From contig CAJMSX010000047.1 in the NCBI GenBank assembly GCA_905216195.1, positions 1-29,238 on the forward strand: 29,238 nt of DNA. The letters run 5' to 3'. Shown in pieces: positions 1-8,284 of this stretch. The notes beneath the pieces were generated by a model. The model saw only the letters and a program-made list of their open reading frames with translations. It was not told the origin of the DNA and searched no databases. Numbering within the stretch: the stretch's first letter is position 1; the number at the start of each line of letters is the position of its first letter. A program made the translations under genes and the position numbers. Origin of the DNA: an uncultured bacterium. Its GTDB lineage: Bacteria; Bacteroidota; Bacteroidia; Bacteroidales; Marinifilaceae.

Positions 1-259
1 CCCGGTAATCGGCATCGATTGTACCAGCACAGTTTAAAATGCCTAATCCTTCATTCAATGCCAAACCGCTTCTGGGACGAATTTGAGCTTCAAAACCGGA
101 GGGCAGTTCTATATACAAACCGGTAGGAATGAGTTTCCTTTCTAAAGACTCTAAAACTACGGTTTCCTCCAGATTGGCCCGGATATCCATACCTGCGGAA
201 GATCCGGTTTTGTATTCAGGTAAAGCATGCCGGGATTTATTTACAATTTTTATTTTCAT
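1..259 (-). CDS. dut: dUTP diphosphatase (dUTPase), partial
   Basis: Hydrolyses dUTP to dUMP and pyrophosphate, keeping uracil out of DNA and supplying dUMP for dTMP synthesis; a cytosolic trimer in this family. The 86 residues in the window start at ATG 257-259 (minus strand). They show three dUTPase motifs in order: AGMDIRA near residue 22, RPRSGLA near residue 61 and GTIDADYRG near residue 79. The C-terminal part lies outside the window. A promoter-like -7 element and a perfect 9-2-9 palindrome lie just upstream. The identification is secure because three family motifs appear in the correct order and spacing. Confidence 0.95.
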   Translation of the reverse strand, partial: MKIKIVNKSRHALPEYKTGSSAGMDIRANLEETVVLESLERKLIPTGLYIELPSGFEAQIRPRSGLALNEGLGILNCAGTIDADYR

Positions 260-282
260 ATTTCTTGCGGCTAATTGAAGAA

Positions 283-316
283 CAAATATACTACTTTTTA
301 CAGAACATTCTGTAAA
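283..316 (-). promoter_or_regulatory. dut promoter with overlapping palindromic operator
   Basis: On the minus strand, TATATTTG (283-290) fits the Bacteroidota -7 consensus TAnnTTTG. Immediately upstream is a perfect dyad with arms TTTACAGAA and TTCTGTAAA separated by 2 bases (297-305 and 308-316). Its distal half (TTTACA, 311-316) lies about 20 bases from the -7 box, where the -33 element should be. A repressor bound there would block the promoter. The binding protein is unknown to me. Confidence 0.5.
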
Positions 317-797
317 CAAAATCTTTATCTTTCCAATTTAAATAAAAAGAATATTTTCTGCCTCCTTAAATCGCTGTAAGAGGATTTTAAACAAACCCAT
401 TATAATTATTTTATATTTTTATTCTTAGAAATAAAATGAAGATGATAATAGACTGTTAGTCTATTTGAAAATTGGGGAAGACATTCTTTGTTTTTTACGT
501 TATTGATATTTGAAGACGTTTTATAAACAGATCATATAGTAGTAAATAATTAAAAATCAATAATATCCATTGGTTATTAACAAGCGTTGATAAGTCGTTT
601 TTCTGAAAAATTATTTTTAGAAATCTGCCTTCGGATGTTGGCAAAATGTCTATAAATCCGGAATTAAAATTGCTTTTTGTATTTGCGTATATCGGAAAAG
701 AAAATAGGAAAGGATTTTTCGGAAATACCGGTACTATTTTCCGAAAAAATATGCCGAGTTATTAACTTTTCACTAACAAAAACCGGAAAATAGTGTG
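317..797. other. AT-rich intergenic region with DnaA-box-like words
   Basis: No convincing gene in about 480 bases. It holds several near-matches to the DnaA box (TTATnCACA): TTATAAACA at 521-529, TTATTAACA at 574-582, the inverted word CGTTGATAA at 585-593, and TTATTAACT at 759-767. An 11-bp inverted repeat (ACTATTTTCCG at 733-743, CGGAAAATAGT at 784-794) brackets the last word. This could be a replication-origin-like region or ordinary AT-rich spacer; the sequence alone does not decide. Confidence 0.25.
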
Positions 798-825
798 AAA
801 AAAATACCCTGCTGAAGGCAGGGTA
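798..825 (-). terminator. Rho-independent terminator of the panC-panD-heptose operon
   Basis: Reading the minus strand, an 8-bp stem (TACCCTGC / GCAGGGTA, 805-812 and 818-825) with a 5-base loop is followed by a run of T. It lies about 25 bases after the stop codon of the adenylyltransferase gene, as expected for the end of that operon. Confidence 0.88.
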
Positions 826-848
826 AGAAAAAGACGGATGTATGTCCG

Positions 849-1334
849 TTATATTTTTTCGAGGATTTCTGTAGTAGAATATCCTTTAACAAAATCGAGA
901 GTAAGAATTTCTCCTCCTTTGGCCTTTACCACTTCATAGCCGACGATTTCTTCCGGACGGTAATCCCCTCCCTTTACTAAGACATCCGGTTGGACTTGCC
1001 GAATCAATTCAAGAGGAGTGTCTTCTTCAAAGAAAACGACTTTATCTACAAAAACCAGGGCAGCCAATGTCAAAGCTCTTGCCTTCTCAAAGTTTATGGG
1101 TCTTTTTTCTCCTTTCAGTTTTTTGACGGAAGCATCCGTATTCACTCCCAGGATCAGTTTGCTTCCTATCGAAGCGGCTTTGGCTAGGTATTCTATATGT
1201 CCGTAATGAAGAACGTCAAAACAACCGTTGGTAAAAACGATTTTTTCATTGTGGAATCTCCATTCGCTCAAAATACAGTTCAGTTCTTCTTTACTCTTAA
1301 TTATTTTCTTTTCGATCAGATTTAAATATTCCAT
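849..1334 (-). CDS. rfaE2: D-glycero-beta-D-manno-heptose 1-phosphate adenylyltransferase
   Basis: Transfers AMP from ATP to heptose 1-phosphate to make ADP-heptose, the precursor of the LPS inner-core heptose. It corresponds to the C-terminal (HldE-C) half of the bifunctional E. coli enzyme, here a stand-alone 161-residue protein. FTNGCFDVLHYGH at residues 34-46 holds the nucleotidyltransferase HxGH motif; VKGGDY and EIVG follow in the second half, and the C-terminus has the family's STTEIL motif. I chose ATG 1332-1334; the open frame extends further upstream, but that extension overlaps the end of panD and does not look like this family. It is the last gene of a minus-strand run after panC and panD, and a clear terminator follows. 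Confidence 0.92.
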   Translation of the reverse strand: MEYLNLIEKKIIKSKEELNCILSEWRFHNEKIVFTNGCFDVLHYGHIEYLAKAASIGSKLILGVNTDASVKKLKGEKRPINFEKARALTLAALVFVDKVVFFEEDTPLELIRQVQPDVLVKGGDYRPEEIVGYEVVKAKGGEILTLDFVKGYSTTEILEKI

Positions 1335-1371
1335 AACGGGTAATATAAATTTTCGGTTTACTTCCTGAATT

Positions 1372-1722
1372 TTAAATGAGTTTATTCGTATCCGTATCCG
1401 GAAATACCAGAGTAGGTACGTGTTTTTTAGCTTCTTCGAATTCCATGGAAGCATAAGAAATAATAATAACGACATCTCCTACGGCGCATTTCCGGGCGGC
1501 CGGTCCGTTGAGGCATACGACGCCTGTGTTTCTTTCTCCTTTAATAACGTAAGTTTCTATTCTTTCTCCGTTATTGACATTAACGATCTGGACTTTTTCG
1601 TTTTCGATGATATTAGCCGCTTCCATCAGAGCGATATCGATCGTTACACTTCCGACATACTGCAGATTAGCTTCAGTTACCGTTACTTTATGAATTTTTG
1701 ATTTTACGACTTCAATATTCAT
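1372..1722 (-). CDS. panD: Aspartate 1-decarboxylase (pyruvoyl type)
   Basis: Decarboxylates L-aspartate to beta-alanine for pantothenate synthesis. The 116-residue protein starts at ATG 1720-1722. It shows YVGS at residues 22-25, where the proenzyme self-cleaves between Gly24 and Ser25 to form the pyruvoyl cofactor, at the same residue numbers as in E. coli. NGPAAR in the second half is another family motif. The upstream in-frame codons overlap panC and are unlike PanD, so the internal Met is the better start. It lies 25 bases after panC, whose product uses beta-alanine, so the pair forms the beta-alanine/pantoate ligation step. Confidence 0.96.
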   Translation of the reverse strand: MNIEVVKSKIHKVTVTEANLQYVGSVTIDIALMEAANIIENEKVQIVNVNNGERIETYVIKGERNTGVVCLNGPAARKCAVGDVVIIISYASMEFEEAKKHVPTLVFPDTDTNKLI

Positions 1723-1747
1723 GATGCGGATTTTTGCGGTAGTTAAA

Positions 1748-2587
1748 TCAGAAAATGATATTATCAATCAACCTTATCTTACCTGCATATACAGCTACGC
1801 AAGCTACTTTTTTCCCGGGTTGTTCCCAGTTTTCCACGACTTTCAGAGTCGTATCGTCGACGATTTCTACATATTCCGTTTTCAAAAACGGATTGCGGTT
1901 TATTTCGTCGGTTATCCATTTTTTCAAATCGGAGACATTCATTTGGATGACTAAGTTACGAGCTTTTTTTAAAGTATCGTATATGTGGGGTGCATTTTTT
2001 TTATGTTCTTCGTCCAGTAACATATTCCTGGAACTTAAAGCCAATCCGCTTTCCTCCCGTACAATAGGGCAAGGGACTATTTCTACCGCGTAATTCAATT
2101 GCCGCACCATTTCTTTGATGATAGCGATTTGTTGAAAATCTTTCATGCCGAAATAAGCCCGGTCCGGCTGTACGATATCGAAAAGCCGGCTCACCACTTG
2201 TCCGACGCCGTTGAAATGACCCGGACGCTTGGCCCCCTCCATGACCGTTTCCAAATATCCAAAATCGAATTTCCGGGTGTCTTTTTCCGGATAAATTTCT
2301 TCTACGGAAGGCATAAATATATAATCGCAACCGGCCGATGCGAGTAAAGCCGTATCTTTTTCCGGAGTACGCGGATACCGTTTTAAGTCTTCCGGATCAT
2401 TGAATTGGGTGGGATTGACAAATACGCTGGCGACGACGACGTCGCAGTCTTTCCTGCTTTCTTTTATCAGAGAAAGATGGCCCGGATGAAGAGCACCCAT
2501 GGTAGGTACGAAACCTATGCTTTCGGCTGCCTTTTTATGATTGCCGATCAGATTAATCAGTTCATTTTTAGTACTTACAACTTTCAT
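1748..2587 (-). CDS. panC: Pantothenate synthetase (pantoate-beta-alanine ligase)
   Basis: Condenses pantoate and beta-alanine with ATP to give pantothenate, through a pantoyl-adenylate intermediate; cytosolic. At 279 residues it has normal family length. The HIGH-type motif is in PTMGALHPGH (residues 28-37). VFVNPTQF, the FGMKDFQQ segment and the GLALSSRN (KMSKS-like) segment follow in the usual order. It is the first gene of panC-panD-rfaE2; the panB gene for pantoate supply is not in this window. Confidence 0.97.
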   Translation of the reverse strand: MKVVSTKNELINLIGNHKKAAESIGFVPTMGALHPGHLSLIKESRKDCDVVVASVFVNPTQFNDPEDLKRYPRTPEKDTALLASAGCDYIFMPSVEEIYPEKDTRKFDFGYLETVMEGAKRPGHFNGVGQVVSRLFDIVQPDRAYFGMKDFQQIAIIKEMVRQLNYAVEIVPCPIVREESGLALSSRNMLLDEEHKKNAPHIYDTLKKARNLVIQMNVSDLKKWITDEINRNPFLKTEYVEIVDDTTLKVVENWEQPGKKVACVAVYAGKIRLIDNIIF

Positions 2588-2732
2588 GATACTTATTTAA
2601 AATCCGGGGTGCAAGTTTACAAACTATTTTTGAGATAAGCGCATTTTCTGACGAATTTCTCTTGTCGTTTACTCCAACCTGCCGGCCGGAACACGCTGCT
2701 GAACTTGAATTTCCGGTTTTCAATCGGCCGGT

Positions 2733-3218
2733 TTATTTATAGAGGCTGTGGATATCGGGATGGACGGAAGTCAATGCGTCTACCAGTTCACTCCGGCTCA
2801 CTCCTTCCCGCATCACAATAAAAATAGTGTCGTCGCCGGCAACTGTACCTAATATTTCAAAGTAATTTTCGCTGTCGATCAGTACCGATACCGCATTGGC
2901 ATAGCCCGGCAATGTTTTTACGACGGCCAGGTTCCCTGAAAAGTCAATGCTCAGTATGGTGTCGGTAAGGATGGAGGATACCTTTTCTTCCCGTTGTTCG
3001 TTGATATTTTCAGGTATAATATAGATGTATCCTTTTTCTTTATGAGGAATTTTGGCGACTTTCATAAATTTGAGATCCCGGGAAAGTGTACTTTGGGTAG
3101 CTTCTACTCCCATTTCCCTCAAACGGAATAGTAATTCTTCCTGGGAAGAGATCAATTCGGATTCAATCAGTTTTCGAATAGTCAGCAGTCGTTTGGTTTT
3201 ATTTCTCATAACCGGCAT
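2733..3218 (-). CDS. argR: Arginine repressor ArgR
   Basis: Arginine-responsive DNA-binding regulator; in the family a hexamer that represses arginine biosynthesis or activates catabolism. The 161-residue protein has an N-terminal winged helix with the STLSRDL recognition motif. The C-terminal oligomerisation/arginine-binding domain contains GTVAGDDTIFI, whose GDD acidic pair contacts arginine in known structures. The start at 3218 gives MPVMRNK; an internal ATG at 3209 (MRNK) is equally plausible from typical Bacteroidales ArgR N-termini. It is divergent from carAB, whose product feeds arginine and pyrimidine synthesis, so control of carAB and self-regulation are reasonable inferences. Confidence 0.94.
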   Translation of the reverse strand: MPVMRNKTKRLLTIRKLIESELISSQEELLFRLREMGVEATQSTLSRDLKFMKVAKIPHKEKGYIYIIPENINEQREEKVSSILTDTILSIDFSGNLAVVKTLPGYANAVSVLIDSENYFEILGTVAGDDTIFIVMREGVSRSELVDALTSVHPDIHSLYK

Positions 3219-3288
3219 GTATTAAAAGTTTGTTTATCTCTTTTTCACTGTCCCTACCGACAGTTTTTGGTGCTCCTGTTTCATCGTA

Positions 3289-3312
3289 CAAATATAGTAA
3301 ATTCACAATTTA
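3289..3312 (-). promoter_or_regulatory. argR -7 element with adjacent dyad (possible ArgR site)
   Basis: TATATTTG on the minus strand (3289-3296) matches the TAnnTTTG -7 box. Directly upstream is a 6-3-6 dyad, TAAATT-CAC-AATTTA (3298-3312), in the -33/-7 spacer. Its AT-rich palindromic form resembles an ARG box only loosely, so autoregulation by ArgR is a guess. I see no good TTTG at -33. Confidence 0.4.
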
Positions 3313-3385
3313 AGTAAGGGTTAATTCCTGTTTAAAGAAAAAAGAGGAATTGCATAAATATCGAAAGAGATGACATATTTACCCC

Positions 3386-3416
3386 TTGCAGAAGCGAAAA
3401 ACATTAGCTACCTTTG
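3386..3416 (+). promoter_or_regulatory. carAB promoter
   Basis: TTG at 3386-3388 and TACCTTTG at 3409-3416 are 20 bases apart, matching the Bacteroidota -33 (TTTG) and -7 (TAnnTTTG) elements. A start of transcription near 3423 would leave a leader of about 18 bases before the carA ATG at 3441. This also argues against translation starting at the upstream in-frame TTG inside the promoter. Confidence 0.7.
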
Positions 3417-3440
3417 TCCCAATTTGGACATAAGTATTTA

Positions 3441-4529
3441 ATGAATATGCAAAATCTGAAAAAAGCACGACTGGTTCTGGAGGACGGAACCATTTTTGAA
3501 GGAACCTCTTTCGGATATGAACAATCGGTATCGGGAGAGGTTGTTTTTTATACGGCCATGACGGGTTACCCCGAAAGTTTGACCGATCCCTCTTACAAGG
3601 GACAAATTCTGGTTCCGACTTATCCGATGATAGGGAATTACGGAGTTCCTATCGAAACCCGGCAAGACGGATTACCGCAATTTTTCGAGTCGGATAAGAT
3701 TCACTGTACGGCCATCGTGATTTCCGATTATTCGTTTGAATACAGTCATTGGAATTCTCAAAAAAGTCTCGGACAATGGTTGAAAGATCAAAAGGTACCG
3801 GGGCTTTTTGGTATAGATACGCGGGCATTGACGAAAAAGCTCCGGGAACACGGGGCGATGCTCGGAAAGATTTTGTTTGCCGATCAGGACATCGATTTTT
3901 ATGACCCGAACCGGGACAATATAGTCGCTCAAGTTTCAACGACTGAAGTAAAAGAGTACGGCACCGGTAAATATAAAGTGGTTTTGGTGGATTGCGGAGT
4001 GAAATATAATATTATCCGTTGCCTGTTGAAACGGGATATTACCGTGAAGCGGGTACCCTGGGATTACGATTTCAGTGAGGAAGAGTGCGATGGAATTTTT
4101 TTGTCGAACGGACCCGGTGATCCGGCACAATGTGAAGTTACGATCGGGCATATCCGCAAAGTTTTAAACGGATCTACACCGGTTATGGGAATTTGTTTGG
4201 GGAATCAATTGATGGCGAGAGCGGCAGGAGCAGAAACCTATAAGCTGAAATACGGGCATCGCAGTCATAATCAGCCCGTGGTGGAACCGGGGAAAAACCG
4301 TTGTTATATTACTTCCCAGAACCATGGCTTTGCCATCAACGATAAAACTTTGCCCGAGGATTGGGAACCTTTATTCGTAAATGTCAATGACGGAACCAAT
4401 GAGGGAATTCGTCATAAAACCCGTCCTTTCTTTTCTGCACAATTCCATCCGGAGGCTTCCAGCGGACCCGTAGACACCGAATACCTCTTTGATTGGTTTG
4501 TGGAAAATATGAAAAAGACGAAATGCTGA
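3441..4529 (+). CDS. carA: Carbamoyl-phosphate synthase small subunit (glutaminase)
   Basis: Hydrolyses glutamine and channels ammonia to CarB for carbamoyl phosphate, the common precursor of arginine and pyrimidines. The 362-residue protein has the CPSase small-subunit N-domain (from LEDGTIFEG through TGYPESLTDPSY). A class I glutamine amidotransferase domain follows with Cys252 in GICLGNQL and His336/Glu338 in FHPEASSG. ATG 3441 was chosen because the longer open frame would start with TTG inside the -7 promoter box; ATG 3447 is also possible. carB follows after about 36 bases, and argR is transcribed divergently. Confidence 0.97.
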   Translation: MNMQNLKKARLVLEDGTIFEGTSFGYEQSVSGEVVFYTAMTGYPESLTDPSYKGQILVPTYPMIGNYGVPIETRQDGLPQFFESDKIHCTAIVISDYSFEYSHWNSQKSLGQWLKDQKVPGLFGIDTRALTKKLREHGAMLGKILFADQDIDFYDPNRDNIVAQVSTTEVKEYGTGKYKVVLVDCGVKYNIIRCLLKRDITVKRVPWDYDFSEEECDGIFLSNGPGDPAQCEVTIGHIRKVLNGSTPVMGICLGNQLMARAAGAETYKLKYGHRSHNQPVVEPGKNRCYITSQNHGFAINDKTLPEDWEPLFVNVNDGTNEGIRHKTRPFFSAQFHPEASSGPVDTEYLFDWFVENMKKTKC

Positions 4530-4565
4530 AATTATCCGGAGTTTTAAATTTAAATTTGAGTGAAC

Positions 4566-7500
4566 ATGAAAGAAATAAATAAGATATTATTACTGGGTTC
4601 CGGAGCTTTAAAAATCGGAGAAGCGGGAGAATTCGATTATTCCGGTTCTCAGGCCCTGAAAGCTATTCGGGAAGAGGGAAAATACAGTGTCTTGATCAAT
4701 CCCAATATAGCTACGGTTCAAACTTCGGAAGGAGTGGCCGATAAGATTTACTATTTACCGATCACGCCTGATTTTGTGGAGGAAGTGATCAAAAAAGAAC
4801 GCCCGGACGGAATATTGTTGTCTTTCGGAGGGCAAACCGCGTTGAATTGTGGCGTGGAATTGTATAAAAGAGGTATACTCGAAAAATATGAAGTGGAAGT
4901 GTTGGGGACGCCCGTTCAAGCGATTATCGATACGGAAGACCGGGAGATTTTTGCCGGAAAATTGCGGGAAATCGATGTGAAAACCCCTCGTAGTATTGCT
5001 GCCAATACGATGGAGGAGGCTTTGCTGGCGGCGGAAGAACTCGGGTTTCCGTTGATCATCCGGGCCGCTTATACATTGGGAGGATTAGGTTCCGGCTTTT
5101 GTACCGATGAGGAAGAACTCAAAAAGCTGGCCGGAAGCGCTTTTTCCTATTCCCCTCAGATTTTGGTGGAGGAATCGCTGAAAGGATGGAAAGAAATCGA
5201 ATACGAGGTGGTGAGAGACCGGTACGATAACTGCATCACGGTATGTAATATGGAAAATTTCGATCCGCTGGGCATACATACGGGAGAAAGTATAGTGGTT
5301 GCTCCTTCGCAAACTTTGAGCAATAGTGAATATCATAAACTCCGGAGGATTGCCATTAAAATTATCCGGCATATCGGTATTGTCGGAGAATGTAATGTAC
5401 AGTATACGCTGGATCCCAATTCCGAAGATTACCGGGTTATTGAAGTCAATGCCCGTTTGTCGCGTTCCAGTGCTCTGGCTTCCAAAGCGACTGGTTATCC
5501 CTTAGCCTTTGTGGCTGCCAAATTGGCGATGGGCTACGGTTTGCACGAAATAAAAAACTCGGTGACCAAGGTAACCACCGCTTGTTTTGAACCGGCACTG
5601 GATTATATCGTATGTAAAATTCCCCGTTGGGATCTGAATAAATTCGAAGGTGTGTCGAAGCTGATCGGTTCTTCCATGAAAAGTGTGGGTGAAATCATGG
5701 CTATCGGCAGGACTTTCGAGGAAGTGATACAAAAAGGGTTGCGCATGGTAGGACAGGGGATGCACGGATTCGTAGGGAATAATAAAACGGTGAAAGATAT
5801 AGACGAAGAACTCGTCCATCCGACGGATGCCCGTATTTTTGCCATCGCTGCTGCTTTCGATAAAGGCTATTCGGTGGAAAAAATACACGAATTGACCCGG
5901 ATAGACCGATGGTTTTTGGAAAGGCTCGAAAACATTCATAAGCTGAAGGAAGAACTCGGAAAGTATACCACGGTTAGAGGAGTTATTCCTTCCCTGATGA
6001 AAAAAGCCAAACAAATGGGATTTTCCGATTTCCAGATCGGACGTCTTACCATTCAGGACGATCAGCTTACCGCGCATGAGAAAATGTTGAAAGTACGGGA
6101 ATACCGCAAGGAATTGAATATTACTCCCTGTATCAAACAAATCGATACCCTGGCCGGCGAATATCCGGCAAAAACCAATTATTTGTATGCCACCTATAAC
6201 GGGAGTGAAACCGATATAAAGTATGAACGCGACGGACGTTCGGTGGTTGTTTTAGGCTCCGGAGCCTATCGTATCGGTAGCAGTGTGGAGTTCGACTGGT
6301 GTTGTGTCAGTGCGGTGAACGCCATTAAAAAAGCGGGATATCGTTCCATCATGATCAATTATAATCCCGAAACGGTAAGCACAGACTATGATACCTGCGA
6401 CCGTCTGTATTTCGACGAGCTTTCTTTCGAAAGGGTGATGGATATCGTCGATCTGGAACAGCCGAAAGGGGTGATCGTCTCTACGGGAGGACAGATTCCC
6501 AATAATTTGGCCATGCGGCTTTATGGCCAACATGTCCCTATTCTCGGAACTTCGGCGCTCTCCATCGACCGGGCGGAAGACCGTCAGAAATTTTCCACCA
6601 TGTGCGACCAATTGGGAATCGATCAGCCTCGTTGGCGTGAATTGACCAGCATTGAGGAAATTTATAAATTTATAGATGAGGTGGGATTTCCCTTGTTGAT
6701 ACGTCCTTCTTATGTGCTTTCCGGTGCAGCTATGAACGTGGTTTCTAATAAAGAAGAATTGTTACATTTTTTGGAATTGGCGGCCGAGGTATCGAAAGAT
6801 CATCCGGTAGTCGTTACCGAGTTTATTCAACAGGCTAAGGAGGTGGAAATCGATGCGGTGGCTCAGGAAGGAATTGTAAAAGCCTATGCGATCAGTGAAC
6901 ACGTTGAATTTGCCGGGGTCCATTCGGGAGATGCTACCATTGTCTTTCCGGCTCAGAAACTCTATATCGAAACCATCCGGCGTATCAAGAAGATCGCCCG
7001 GGCTATTGCTAAGGAACTGAATATTTCCGGACCTTTCAATATGCAGTTTTTGGCGAAAGATAACGATATTAAGGTGATTGAATGTAACCTAAGGGCTTCC
7101 CGGAGTTTTCCGTTTGTTTCCAAAGTACTGAAGACGAATTTTGTAGAAATGGCTACCCGCATTATGCTGGGGGAACAGGTGGAGGAACTCCACAAATCGG
7201 TATTCGATCTGGATTATGTCGGGGTGAAAGCTTCCCAGTTTTCCTTTGCCCGTTTGTTGAAAGCCGATCCGGTTCTGGGAGTGGATATGTCCTCGACTGG
7301 AGAAGTAGGTTGTATAGGTGAAAATTATTATGAAGCCATCTTAAAAAGTATGCTGTCGGTAGGACACCGGATTCCCGCTAAAAATATTCTGATTTCCTCC
7401 GGCCCTACCCGTTCGAAAGTCGAATTACTGGAATCTACCCGTATGCTGATTGCCAAAGGTTACAATATCTTCGCTACGGCAGGCACGGCCAAATTTTTCG

Positions 7501-7781
7501 CCGATAACGGTATACAGGTGACGGTATTGTATTGGCCGGATGAAGCCCAGGAACCGAATATTATGGATTACCTGAAGCATAAAAAAATCGATATGGTCAT
7601 CAATATTCCGAAGAATCTGACTAAACGCGAATTAGATAACGGATACAAGATTCGCCGGGCGGCCGTAGATTATAATATTCCGCTGTTGACGAATGCTCGT
7701 TTAGCCAGCGCCTTTATTTATGCGATCTGTAAGGTGGATAAAAAGGATATAGCTATCAAAAGTTGGGACGAATACCGGTAA
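4566..7781 (+). CDS. carB: Carbamoyl-phosphate synthase large subunit
   Basis: Makes carbamoyl phosphate from bicarbonate, two ATP and the ammonia delivered by CarA. The 1071-residue protein has the full duplicated architecture. The first carboxyphosphate synthetase half begins with LLLGSGALKIGEAGEFDYSG, and the second ATP-grasp half begins near residue 560 with VVVLGSGAYRIGSSVEFDW. The C-terminal MGS-like regulatory domain contains TAGTAKFFADNG. Length is normal for the family. ATG 4566 is preferred; an in-frame GTG lies 6 bases upstream. It is co-transcribed with carA. Confidence 0.98.
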   Translation: MKEINKILLLGSGALKIGEAGEFDYSGSQALKAIREEGKYSVLINPNIATVQTSEGVADKIYYLPITPDFVEEVIKKERPDGILLSFGGQTALNCGVELYKRGILEKYEVEVLGTPVQAIIDTEDREIFAGKLREIDVKTPRSIAANTMEEALLAAEELGFPLIIRAAYTLGGLGSGFCTDEEELKKLAGSAFSYSPQILVEESLKGWKEIEYEVVRDRYDNCITVCNMENFDPLGIHTGESIVVAPSQTLSNSEYHKLRRIAIKIIRHIGIVGECNVQYTLDPNSEDYRVIEVNARLSRSSALASKATGYPLAFVAAKLAMGYGLHEIKNSVTKVTTACFEPALDYIVCKIPRWDLNKFEGVSKLIGSSMKSVGEIMAIGRTFEEVIQKGLRMVGQGMHGFVGNNKTVKDIDEELVHPTDARIFAIAAAFDKGYSVEKIHELTRIDRWFLERLENIHKLKEELGKYTTVRGVIPSLMKKAKQMGFSDFQIGRLTIQDDQLTAHEKMLKVREYRKELNITPCIKQIDTLAGEYPAKTNYLYATYNGSETDIKYERDGRSVVVLGSGAYRIGSSVEFDWCCVSAVNAIKKAGYRSIMINYNPETVSTDYDTCDRLYFDELSFERVMDIVDLEQPKGVIVSTGGQIPNNLAMRLYGQHVPILGTSALSIDRAEDRQKFSTMCDQLGIDQPRWRELTSIEEIYKFIDEVGFPLLIRPSYVLSGAAMNVVSNKEELLHFLELAAEVSKDHPVVVTEFIQQAKEVEIDAVAQEGIVKAYAISEHVEFAGVHSGDATIVFPAQKLYIETIRRIKKIARAIAKELNISGPFNMQFLAKDNDIKVIECNLRASRSFPFVSKVLKTNFVEMATRIMLGEQVEELHKSVFDLDYVGVKASQFSFARLLKADPVLGVDMSSTGEVGCIGENYYEAILKSMLSVGHRIPAKNILISSGPTRSKVELLESTRMLIAKGYNIFATAGTAKFFADNGIQVTVLYWPDEAQEPNIMDYLKHKKIDMVINIPKNLTKRELDNGYKIRRAAVDYNIPLLTNARLASAFIYAICKVDKKDIAIKSWDEYR

Positions 7782-7886
7782 GAAGCGGTGAAAGAGAAGG
7801 CTTGCGGGCAGAGGGGATCTCTAAACCGATCCGGAAAAGAAAAACCTTTTCTCTGAAAAAACGTAAAAAATAAAAATTGAAATAAT

Positions 7887-8216
7887 ATGCCGTTTTTAAG
7901 ATTTCATAGTGTAGATCCGGTTCGCTTATCGGAAGTCAGCCGGGAAATGACGGATCGTATTCAGGAAGCCGCCGGTTGTCCCCGGGAACATATCGTACTC
8001 GAAATCATCCATTCTGAAATAGTCAGGGATGGACAAATCGGACAAGGCGACTGGCCTTTTGTAGAAGTTTCCTGGTTCGAACGCAGCCTGGAAGTACAGG
8101 ACGAGGTGGCCCGTATTATTTGCAAATACCTGCAACTGGCCGGGTACGAACATTCCGATATTCATTTTCATTACCTGACTAACCGGAATTATTACGAAAA
8201 CGGAAATTGTCTGTAA
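7887..8216 (+). CDS. DUF1904 / tautomerase-like small protein
   Basis: A 109-residue soluble protein that begins MPFLRFHSV and resembles the DUF1904 family, which belongs to the tautomerase/MIF fold. In true tautomerases the Pro directly after Met becomes the catalytic N-terminal base, and Pro2 is present here. An internal WPFVEVSWFER segment and a C-terminal HIHFHYL-like stretch (read as DIHFHYLTN) also fit. No substrate is known to me. It stands 105 bases after carB and is followed by a strong hairpin terminator, so it may be its own unit or the tail of the car transcript. Assignment is from recalled family patterns, with no search behind it. Confidence 0.7.
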   Translation: MPFLRFHSVDPVRLSEVSREMTDRIQEAAGCPREHIVLEIIHSEIVRDGQIGQGDWPFVEVSWFERSLEVQDEVARIICKYLQLAGYEHSDIHFHYLTNRNYYENGNCL

Positions 8217-8228
8217 ATTTTCTTGTTC

Positions 8229-8284
8229 GTCCGGGCATAATCATCGGGGTCCGGGTAAATTTTGTTTTGCCCGGACTCTTTTTT
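8229..8284 (+). terminator. Terminator with two alternative 5' stem arms
   Basis: GCCCGGAC (8269-8276) followed by a T-rich run (8277-8284) can pair with GTCCGGG at 8249-8255 or, over 8 perfect base pairs, with GTCCGGGC at 8229-8236. Either hairpin would end transcription after the DUF1904 gene. The duplicated 5' arm is unusual and could allow alternative folding. Confidence 0.75.

Noticed and set aside
5502..6140. Minus-strand 212-residue open frame inside carB
   Set aside because: carB is uninterrupted and fully matches its family; the antisense frame has no recognisable features.
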